The notes under the pieces were generated by a model, which was given only the letters and a program-made list of their open reading frames with translations, was not told the origin of the DNA and made no database searches. From NCBI GenBank assembly GCA_964442745.1, contig CAYUAI010000004.1:60835-124834 (forward strand): DNA of 64,000 nucleotides, read 5' to 3'. This document shows, piece by piece, positions 26,941 to 34,479 of this stretch (positions are counted from its first letter, which is position 1; each line of letters opens with the position of its first letter). The position numbers and the translations under genes were made by a program. The DNA is from CAYUAI01 sp964442745. GTDB taxonomy: Bacteria; Pseudomonadota; Gammaproteobacteria; S012-40.

Positions 26941-28284
26941 TTAAACAGGGCTCGGAGTTGGAGTTGGAGCCGTAGGCGATCGATGTAACGTCATTTCCAT
27001 ATCAATGCCCTCTTCCTTAGACGCCTCCTCTTTATCATGCAATTGTGTTAAATGGCGAAAATCTGAGTCGATCACAATGGGTTCACGCATACCGTCACCA
27101 CTATCTTGTGCTTGTTGCTGAGATAACATCTCCAAACCTTTTCGATAATAAGCCGCTGCCGCATCAGGCTCGCCCATTTGTTCAGCTAAATGGGCGAGCA
27201 TTCGATAAGCCTCAGGGCCGGCACCTTCACGCAAACTATCATCCAGATACTTCCGTGCTTTATCCAGCTGCTTTTCTTTTAACGATAAGCGACCAAGTGT
27301 CAATAACAAGACAGGCTTATCACTATGTGACTTATAAAGACTCTCTGCATAAGCCAGTTGATTCGCCGGCTCAGCACTTTCCAACATACCGTAAGCATAA
27401 ACTAAATCGTCATTCCATCGTCGCTTCAAGGATTCTTGCACTAACGGCTCAGCAAGACGGCCCACCCCCTTATCACTCGCTTGCTCCGCAAAGGCTAATA
27501 CAATATCTTGGTCCGTTTGCATCAATTTAGGAATTCGCACCCAAGTATTTTTCAAGGCTAAAGAATTTTCTGAGCTTTTCATTAATTCCAAATACATGGT
27601 TTTTTCCAAGCCATCAAATTCGCTGCCCACTAGTAAATTTCTTCTTTTCAAATCAGGAATCAAGCAAGACAACTGCTCCCAATCCTTTAGCTGCAAATAC
27701 ACTTTAGCCAACAACAGCAACACATAACCATTTTTGGGATTTTTTTGCTTGGCCCTTAACAACATGGCTAGCGCTTGTTCAATTTGGCCATTTTCGAAAA
27801 ATATCTCCGCCCGCGCCACATCAACCGCGACATCCTTCTCCGTCGAATGCTCTTGAGCCAGTTTCAGGTATTTCTCACGGCGATCCTTAGCGCCCTGTGC
27901 TTGCGCCGCTTTAGCCGCTCCGACATAATTCAACATTGGACTAACGCTTTTCTTAGCTTGCGACACTAGCGTTTTTTCCGCGTGACGCCATTCCCCTTGT
28001 ATTTGGGCGAGCATGGCTTTAGACATAGCACGATTCGCGGATCGCTCTTTGCGCTGATCCGTCCACCGCTTGATCGTAAAAGGGGATTTTATCAAACCGA
28101 AAATCACTTTGAATGTTAATATCACTAATGCCGTTAACGCAATCACCAACACAATGAATAAAGCTAAGGACATTTCAATACTCGTCACCCCATGGCTAAT
28201 CAACACGTAGCCAGGATCATCACGGATAAGAAACGTTAAGCCTACCCCTAAAGCCAAACCGATTGCTGCTAAAAGTAGTTTCAT
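26941..28284 (-). CDS. hemY: HemY-like TPR membrane protein
   Basis: This is the gammaproteobacterial HemY (not protoporphyrinogen oxidase). It has 447 residues, two N-terminal membrane segments (about 1-20 and 36-66), a basic patch, and a TPR array (about 100-400) with LAKVYLQLKDW and YRMLAHLAEQMGEPDAAAAYYRKGLE. It lies last in hemCDXY, downstream of hemX by 15 bases. The exact role in heme metabolism is uncertain. The C-terminal tail is Thr/Pro-rich. Confidence 0.9.
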   Translation of the reverse strand: MKLLLAAIGLALGVGLTFLIRDDPGYVLISHGVTSIEMSLALFIVLVIALTALVILTFKVIFGLIKSPFTIKRWTDQRKERSANRAMSKAMLAQIQGEWRHAEKTLVSQAKKSVSPMLNYVGAAKAAQAQGAKDRREKYLKLAQEHSTEKDVAVDVARAEIFFENGQIEQALAMLLRAKQKNPKNGYVLLLLAKVYLQLKDWEQLSCLIPDLKRRNLLVGSEFDGLEKTMYLELMKSSENSLALKNTWVRIPKLMQTDQDIVLAFAEQASDKGVGRLAEPLVQESLKRRWNDDLVYAYGMLESAEPANQLAYAESLYKSHSDKPVLLLTLGRLSLKEKQLDKARKYLDDSLREGAGPEAYRMLAHLAEQMGEPDAAAAYYRKGLEMLSQQQAQDSGDGMREPIVIDSDFRHLTQLHDKEEASKEEGIDMEMTLHRSPTAPTPTPSPV

Positions 28285-28299
28285 GACAAGCCCCCCTTA

Positions 28300-29892
28300 T
28301 TAATTCGCATCAACAAAGACTTCAGTCGCATTTAATGGTGCGGCTGAAGCATCAGGATCGTTTGCTAACGTTGTTTCTTGAGCAAACCCCATACGCGCAA
28401 TCACCGTGTGCAAGACTTTTGAAGCCAAAGAGACATCAGGCAATGAAGGCGCTAAATTCACTTCTTTTAACGAAGCCAGTTCGGTCAACACACGCTGTGT
28501 TTTGCTATCATCCATGTCATAATATAATTTAACCCAATTGTTGATCAACTTTAAGTTGCTTTGAAATAAATTTTGATCTTTTTGCAACAAAGCCAACCGG
28601 GCCTGCTCTATCTTCAATTTTAAATTTTCTTCCAGAAACTTGATTTGTTCTGGCTGGATAAGCGCATCAATTGGCCGCTCATTATGTCGAATGGTGACCA
28701 ATTTTTTCATCGCCTCGCCAGCTGAACTCAAAATTTCTGACCAATCATTCCCCTCCAAATTTACATTACGCTCCGATTCAGGAATTTTGCTATCTTCAGC
28801 GACTCGTCCCATCAGTGGCAAGCCATCAATATGCGAAGCAATGGTCACTAACTTATCCGAGTAACTAGCGATATCAATTTTCGGGGTCGCTTCCAAATCT
28901 GTCAGTTGCCGTGCAATGGATTCTCGAACTTCCACTAAGGCCGGCTCACCCACCGCTTTGAGCTTTTTATCGGCTAACGCCAACGCTGTCATCGCCGTCC
29001 CAACATCTTTCTCTAAGGTTAATCGGTGATCAGCTACTTTTATCAAATAATCCGCTTCAGCAATCAACCAATCGTTCGAAATATTGCTAATTCGATCGTA
29101 TAAACCATCCAAATTAGTTTTTAGCAACGATTGACGCTGCTCCACGTCCTTAAAGCGAGTCTGAGCTAAATCACCTAATTTTTGGCCTTCTTCTGCTAAA
29201 CGAGCTGTTTCACTTTGCAAGTCTGCTTTGCTGGTTTCAAGCTTCTTATCTAGCTCAACATTAAATTCAGCCGTGAATTCTTTTTTGAACTCATCTTTGA
29301 ATTCTTTTTTGAATTCGTCTTTAAAGTCAGCTTTGAACTCGTCTTTAAAAGCCACTTTGAACTCACTTTTAAATTCATCTTTGAAGCTTTTTTTAAAAGT
29401 CGGAGAAAATTCCTTGGTGAATTCCGGAGTAAACTCATTTTTGAACTCATCTTTAAAGGCTGTTTTAAATTCCTCTTTAAATTCGCTCTTGAAGCTTTCT
29501 TTAAACTCGGGTTTGAATTCATCTTTAAAAGCCACTTTGAATTCATCTTTAAATTCAGACTTAAATTCCTCTTTAAATTTATTTTTAAATTCCTCACTCA
29601 CGCCACCTTGCAAAGCAGAAATCATATCATTCGCTTTAGTCAGCTCTTGCGTCGCTACCGACAAATCTTGCTGGGCGGCTTGCTGCTGCCCCCAAAGATA
29701 ATAAACGCCTCCTCCAGCCCCCCCGGCCATTAAAAACGCGATAAACGCCAAAAATCCAACAAATCCTCCCGAGTCGGATCGTTGCGGTGGTGCATTCGTT
29801 GCGGCCGATACCCCAACAGTCCCTTTATTTTGATTTTTTGGCGGCACAGCACTTGCCGTGCCTTTATTGTTAGCATTACCTGTATCAGTCAT
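28300..29892 (-). CDS. hemX: HemX-like protein with a long FK tetrad repeat
   Basis: The 530-residue protein shows the HemX layout: a Gly/Ala/Asn-rich cytoplasmic tail, one membrane segment (about 43-67), a coiled region, and a C-terminal domain with ADYLIKVADHRLTLEKDV. Between residues about 101 and 211, where HemX proteins normally have an ordinary coiled coil, it carries about 28 consecutive four-residue units of the form xFKx, rich in Glu, Asp and Lys. HemX in E. coli was described as a putative uroporphyrinogen III methyltransferase, but that activity is doubtful; it is encoded between hemD and hemY, as here. The hem assignment rests on context and the C-terminal domain. Confidence 0.88.
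   Translation of the reverse strand: MTDTGNANNKGTASAVPPKNQNKGTVGVSAATNAPPQRSDSGGFVGFLAFIAFLMAGGAGGGVYYLWGQQQAAQQDLSVATQELTKANDMISALQGGVSEEFKNKFKEEFKSEFKDEFKVAFKDEFKPEFKESFKSEFKEEFKTAFKDEFKNEFTPEFTKEFSPTFKKSFKDEFKSEFKVAFKDEFKADFKDEFKKEFKDEFKKEFTAEFNVELDKKLETSKADLQSETARLAEEGQKLGDLAQTRFKDVEQRQSLLKTNLDGLYDRISNISNDWLIAEADYLIKVADHRLTLEKDVGTAMTALALADKKLKAVGEPALVEVRESIARQLTDLEATPKIDIASYSDKLVTIASHIDGLPLMGRVAEDSKIPESERNVNLEGNDWSEILSSAGEAMKKLVTIRHNERPIDALIQPEQIKFLEENLKLKIEQARLALLQKDQNLFQSNLKLINNWVKLYYDMDDSKTQRVLTELASLKEVNLAPSLPDVSLASKVLHTVIARMGFAQETTLANDPDASAAPLNATEVFVDAN
29258..29592 (-). repeat. Coding tetrapeptide (FK) repeat in hemX
   Basis: Twelve-base units encode EFKD, EFKS, AFKD and similar tetrads for about 110 residues. 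Phe falls every fourth residue, which in an alpha helix makes a slowly rotating aromatic stripe. Codons TTC/TTT and AAA/AAG alternate between units, so the array is diverged rather than freshly slipped. Larger blocks (for example SEFK..VAFKDEFK) are duplicated. Confidence 0.9.
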
Positions 29893-29909
29893 TTACCAAG
29901 CTCCCATCT

Positions 29910-30707
29910 TCATGCTACTTGAGCGACACGCCACCCAATGATGGCCTTCACAATTGCGTTATCATTAGCCTCGCAAACAATCGGATCTTTCACAAAACCC
30001 AGCGCTTGAGCCAAATCAACCGCCCTCTGACTTACCACCACTAAGGGCGTTTTTTGCAACCACTTTCTACCTAGCTGGCCTACCATATCAAATAAGTTTC
30101 GCAGCCCCTCATTACTCGTTACCGGTATAATATCGATTTCCCCTCTCGCCCAATGCCGCATTAGCACCGCCATATCGGCTTTTGGTTTAACGCGGCGGTA
30201 ACACTCCGCGTACTCTACAATGGCCCCGCGTGCTCTCAACACTTCAGCCAAAAGCTCACGACCACCCTCTCCTCGAAAAATAATAATTCTCTTGGCACTG
30301 ACACGTTGTAAATCATCCAAAGCCAACAAACTTTCACTGTTAAAGCGGCTTGTTGGAAAAATATCAGCCGTTACCCCCAAGGCTTGCAAAGCCTTGGCAC
30401 TCCCTTTACCTACTGCAGCAACCTTCAATGAGTCAGGCAAGCGCCGCTGCGAAAAAATAATATTCAATGCCCGGTTAACTGCATTTGGGCTAATAAATAT
30501 GCCAATGTCATAATCGTCTAGACGATCAATGACCCCGCTCAACGATGCGGAACTTTCCGGATCAACAATTTCCAATACCGGAAAACAAATAGTCTGTCCA
30601 CCTTTTTCCACAATCGCCTGGCACAATGCCGATGCTTGATGCGCTGGACGCGTCACTAAAACACCAACACCACTGAGTGGTTTAGCGACTGGAAGATCCG
30701 CTGCCAT
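29910..30707 (-). CDS. hemD: Uroporphyrinogen-III synthase
   Basis: The 265-residue enzyme closes and inverts ring D in heme synthesis. It shows the typical bilobed HemD pattern: GVLVTRPAHQASALC near the start, IFISPNAVNRAL, VAAVGKGSAKALQALG, and in the second lobe RIIIFRGEGGRELLAEVLRA and PVTSNEGLRNLF. The ATG at 30707 has AAGGA with 5-base spacing and is preferred to the ATG at 30713. It overlaps hemC by 26 bases. Confidence 0.92.
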   Translation of the reverse strand: MAADLPVAKPLSGVGVLVTRPAHQASALCQAIVEKGGQTICFPVLEIVDPESSASLSGVIDRLDDYDIGIFISPNAVNRALNIIFSQRRLPDSLKVAAVGKGSAKALQALGVTADIFPTSRFNSESLLALDDLQRVSAKRIIIFRGEGGRELLAEVLRARGAIVEYAECYRRVKPKADMAVLMRHWARGEIDIIPVTSNEGLRNLFDMVGQLGRKWLQKTPLVVVSQRAVDLAQALGFVKDPIVCEANDNAIVKAIIGWRVAQVA

Positions 30708-31626
30708 ACACATCCTTTAAGATTTGTTTCGCCCCTCTTGATAGCAAATCATCGGCTAAAACATAGCCGATTTCTTCCGCCTCTTCCGGCCGACCACTAA
30801 TGTCACCTCGAACGATCTCACTGCCATCAGGACGTCCAACGAGACCACGCAAAAGAATAACACCATGATCTAACTCAGCATAGCCCCCAATGGGGACTTG
30901 GCAACCCCCCTCTAGACGGGCATTCATGGCACGTTCTGCTGTTATCCTAATCGCGGTGGGCTCATGATTCAAGGGAGCGATAAGATCGCTAACCCGCTTA
31001 TCTGCAACTCGAGTTTCAATACCAATGGCTCCCTGCCCCATCGCTGGCAAGCTGACTCCAGTGTCCAGAAGCTCTTGAATGCGGTGTTCATAACCCAAGC
31101 GCTTTAAACCTGCCGCCGCTAAAATAATAGCGTCATATTCATTATTATCCAGTTTTTTCAATCGCGTATTGACGTTACCGCGTAAGCTGACAATACTCAA
31201 ATCAGGACGTATCACACGGAGCTGACACTCACGCCGCAAACTGGATGTACCAACGGTTGCACCGTTTGGCAACGCATTAAGCGAGGCGTATTTGTTCGAA
31301 ACAAACGCATCACGCGGATCCTCTCTCTCACAAATAACGGCTAAATGCAAACCCTCAGGAAATTCTACCGGCACATCTTTCATCGAATGGACCGCAATAT
31401 CTGCCTGCCCCTCCAACATACCTAACTCCAGTTCTTTGACAAACAAACCTTTCCCCCCCACCTTTGCCAAAGGGGAATCTAAAATTTGATCGCCTTTTGT
31501 TGTCATTTTAACCAATTCAACGTTGAGATCAGGATACAACCCAAGCAAACATTTTTTGACATACTCAGCTTGCCAAAGCGCTAGCGGGCTTTTTCTGGTC
31601 GCTATTCGTATTGTGCCTTCAGACAT
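30682..31626 (-). CDS. hemC: Porphobilinogen deaminase
   Basis: The 314-residue enzyme polymerises four porphobilinogens into hydroxymethylbilane. It begins IRIATRKSPLALWQAEYV, has LRGNVNTRLKKLD and DAIILAAAGLKRLG, and carries the dipyrromethane-cofactor cysteine in EGGCQVPIGGYAEL. It is the first gene of hemCDXY and is divergent from argH. Confidence 0.97.
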   Translation of the reverse strand: MSEGTIRIATRKSPLALWQAEYVKKCLLGLYPDLNVELVKMTTKGDQILDSPLAKVGGKGLFVKELELGMLEGQADIAVHSMKDVPVEFPEGLHLAVICEREDPRDAFVSNKYASLNALPNGATVGTSSLRRECQLRVIRPDLSIVSLRGNVNTRLKKLDNNEYDAIILAAAGLKRLGYEHRIQELLDTGVSLPAMGQGAIGIETRVADKRVSDLIAPLNHEPTAIRITAERAMNARLEGGCQVPIGGYAELDHGVILLRGLVGRPDGSEIVRGDISGRPEEAEEIGYVLADDLLSRGAKQILKDVYGSGSSSR

Positions 31627-32054
31627 GAATCACCAACTCTAAATATACAAAGAAAATCCGCAAAATCCACGGAGCAAACGGGCATCCTTCGCGTGCGAAT
31701 AATCGTACGAATTTATTTCATATCCCCTGATATTTGGGATATGGCTATCACGGCCTTGCTTGACCTATTGGCTTGCAAAGGGGCAAATCAAGACAATGAG
31801 GTTATTCTATGATGATTTGTTTCGACAATAAACCAGCAAAATACCATACCACAAAACTTGAGCCCCATTTTAGAAACTGTCCACATAAAAAACATTGCAT
31901 ATTTTTACCACAAGTTGATGGATATTCATACAGAAATAACCATTTAATTACATTGACGGCCTCTCTTAGTTTTTTTGCCTGACTGACTGCCAGAATCGCT
32001 ATAAATCCACTATACTGCCCTTCCTCTCACTCAGCATAACGCAAGGTATTTATC
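31627..32054. other. Divergent hemC/argH intergenic region
   Basis: The 428 bases hold no gene. They contain the palindrome listed at 31719-31743. For argH, TTGCCT (31975) with TATAAA (32000) at 19-base spacing is a weak promoter candidate. Confidence 0.5.
31719..31743. promoter_or_regulatory. Palindrome upstream of hemC, possible operator
   Basis: CATATCCC (31719-31726) and GGGATATG (31736-31743) are perfect 8-bp arms around a 9-base spacer, about 93 bases before the hemC start. The size and symmetry suit a dimeric regulator. No regulator was matched. Confidence 0.35.
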
Positions 32055-33449
32055 ATGGAGCACACATCCAAAACTAACTCGAAGCCCTGGGGAGGACGCT
32101 TTACCCAATCCACCGATGCGTTTGTTGAAGCCTTCACGGCCTCTGTCACATTCGATAAGCGACTCTATCATCACGACATCACCGGCTCTGAAGCACACGC
32201 TAAAATGCTAGCACACATCGGCGTACTCACGACGGACGAACTATTAGAAATCCTCCAGGGCCTACAGCAAATTCGACAAGAAATTGAAGCCGGAAATTTT
32301 ACTTGGTCAATCGCCTTAGAAGACGTCCATATGAACCTGGAAACTCGATTGACCGCATTGATCGGCGATACCGGCAAAAAATTGCATACCGGCAGATCGC
32401 GGAACGATCAAGTTGCCACCGATATCCGGCTCTATTTACGTGATGAAATTGACATCACCCTCACAGCAATTCGCCGCTTACAGGAGGCACTGCTGCAACT
32501 TGCTGAACAAGAAGCACACACCATCATGCCGGGCTTTACCCACTTGCAAGTGGCGCAACCGGTAACTTTTGGTCATCACTTGCTGGCCTGGTTTGAAATG
32601 CTGGAACGCGATAAACAACGCTTCGTTGATAGCCGCCAACGAGTCAATGTCATGCCCCTTGGCGCGGCCGCACTGGCGGGTACTAGTTATCCGATCGATC
32701 GACAGTTTTGTGCAGATCTGCTTGGTTTTGACGGGATATGCAAAAACTCACTGGACGCCGTCAGCGACCGAGACTTCGTCATTGAGTTTTGTTTTGCGAG
32801 TTCATTAACCCTGACCCACTTATCACGCTTTTCCGAAGAACTGATTTTATGGTGCTCACAACAATTTAATTTTATCGAAATTGGGGACAGTTTTTGTACC
32901 GGGTCATCGATTATGCCCCAAAAAAAGAACCCCGATGTCCCGGAGCTGGTTCGCGGCAAAACCGGACGCTGCCACGGCAACTTGTTCGCTTTGCTCACCT
33001 TAATGAAGAGCCAACCGCTCGCCTATAATAAAGATAATCAGGAAGATAAAGAGCCATTATTTGACAGTATCGATACCATAAAAGCCTGCTTACGCGTCTT
33101 TGCCGACATGATGCCGAGTATCCAGGTCAACCGACAACCGATGTTACATGCGGCCGCCCAAGGATTCTCCACCGCCACTGACCTGGCAGATTATCTGGTA
33201 AAAAAAGGATTGCCCTTTCGTGACGCCCATGAAGTGGTCGGTAAGGCGGTAAAATATTGTATCGCTCAACAAAAAGATTTAGCTGATTTATCTCTCACCG
33301 AACTCAAGCAGTTCGCCAGCCAAATTGAACAAGATATATACAGCGTGTTAACCCTTGAAGGATCTTGCGCCGCCCGCGATCACATCGGTGGCACCGCTCC
33401 CAAACAGGTCCTCGCGGCAATTCGCACGGCACGTAATCAATTGGATTGA
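32055..33449 (+). CDS. argH: Argininosuccinate lyase
   Basis: The 464-residue enzyme splits argininosuccinate to arginine and fumarate. The fumarase-superfamily signature GSSIMPQKKNPD is intact, as are HTGRSRNDQVATD and TALIGDTGKKLHTGRS. It begins at ATG 32055 after CAAGG. The last 13 bases overlap the convergent PAS-GGDEF gene. It lies between hemC and cyaA, as in several gammaproteobacteria. Confidence 0.97.
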   Translation: MEHTSKTNSKPWGGRFTQSTDAFVEAFTASVTFDKRLYHHDITGSEAHAKMLAHIGVLTTDELLEILQGLQQIRQEIEAGNFTWSIALEDVHMNLETRLTALIGDTGKKLHTGRSRNDQVATDIRLYLRDEIDITLTAIRRLQEALLQLAEQEAHTIMPGFTHLQVAQPVTFGHHLLAWFEMLERDKQRFVDSRQRVNVMPLGAAALAGTSYPIDRQFCADLLGFDGICKNSLDAVSDRDFVIEFCFASSLTLTHLSRFSEELILWCSQQFNFIEIGDSFCTGSSIMPQKKNPDVPELVRGKTGRCHGNLFALLTLMKSQPLAYNKDNQEDKEPLFDSIDTIKACLRVFADMMPSIQVNRQPMLHAAAQGFSTATDLADYLVKKGLPFRDAHEVVGKAVKYCIAQQKDLADLSLTELKQFASQIEQDIYSVLTLEGSCAARDHIGGTAPKQVLAAIRTARNQLD

Positions 33450-34285
33450 TTTTCTAATAAGTGACGCTCTGCTCTACCCATTAACAAGTTAGCATCGTCA
33501 CCCTTCTGCCACTCAGCCGTCCCAAACCCACAGTTCACACAAATCAAATTGGTGGAATCACCTAGCATCGGAAGTGCTAACAAAGCTTTGGTTAATTTGT
33601 CCAGCAAACGCAGCGCTGAAATTTTAGACGTTTCAGGTAATATCATGACGAAAGATCTCTCATCTAATCGCCCAATGAGATCGACCCAGCGCAGTTGATC
33701 TTTCAAATACCAGCTTAGCGATTTAATCAGTGAATCATCCACCGGTATCGCATCACCCTTCAGGGTCGCCGCAGAGCGCAACTCTAACAACAGCATCGAC
33801 AATGGATTCTGATAACGACGACTTCTTGATACTTGAGACTCAAAAATCGACAGAATCGTTTTTTTATTAAAAAAACCAGTGAGCACATCTTCCGTTGCCT
33901 GTGCTTTAAGCTGATCCTGTAGTGCCTGTACTTGCAGCACCTGCTCGGAAACGTCAATAAAATAACGCGCCGTCAATGTTTGCCCCTGACAACTTAGCGG
34001 CAATGTCTTCACATTCGACAACCAACGTAGCGAATTATCTTTAGGGTTATGAAGGGTATATAAATTGTCAGAATGCTCTACGCACTGCATATTTAACCCA
34101 TCCACCGGGCAACCGGCTAAGCGCTGTGCAGCGACCCCCATATACTCTTGCAACACTTGATTAACCCAATACACCTGATGATGCTGATCCACCAACAGCA
34201 CACCGATCGGCATATGATCCAATAAAAACGTTGCAACATCTTGATTTAATTGTTGACTCATAAATAAAACAACCATCTCATACAA
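33437..34285 (-). CDS. PAS domain protein with degenerate GGDEF domain
   Basis: The 282-residue protein has a PAS domain (about residues 15-110, with MPIGVLLVDQHHQVYWVNQ) and a GGDEF-fold domain (about 120-275, with DVLTGFFNKKTIL). At the active site GGDEF is replaced by LDERS in VDLIGRLDERSFVMILPET, and the usual D..T.L.NR block reads DVLTGFFNKK. It is therefore unlikely to make cyclic di-GMP and may bind nucleotide or act by protein contact. A downstream ATG at 34261 (MSQQLNQD) is a possible start. It is convergent with argH. Confidence 0.8.
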   Translation of the reverse strand: MYEMVVLFMSQQLNQDVATFLLDHMPIGVLLVDQHHQVYWVNQVLQEYMGVAAQRLAGCPVDGLNMQCVEHSDNLYTLHNPKDNSLRWLSNVKTLPLSCQGQTLTARYFIDVSEQVLQVQALQDQLKAQATEDVLTGFFNKKTILSIFESQVSRSRRYQNPLSMLLLELRSAATLKGDAIPVDDSLIKSLSWYLKDQLRWVDLIGRLDERSFVMILPETSKISALRLLDKLTKALLALPMLGDSTNLICVNCGFGTAEWQKGDDANLLMGRAERHLLENQSN

Positions 34286-34479
34286 AATAATTTGTTATAA
34301 ACAGCACATCAAACTCAGGACAATTTTCCGGCACCAATTATGCAGTTATCTATTGTCGCTCAACCACACTAAAAACTAAAAATAGTGATGACAAAACTTC
34401 GTTAAGCGAAATCTGTACCGACAGCGATTAAAATTTATATTTTTCGAAACAATGACCTACCACCACTTCAAGTAATATT

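Noticed and set aside
27045..27530. 161-codon plus-strand frame
   Set aside because: It is antisense to the TPR array of hemY with no family match.
29228..29701. 157-codon plus-strand frame rich in Leu-Asn-Ser
   Set aside because: It is the antisense reading of the FK repeat in hemX; the repeat keeps several frames open.
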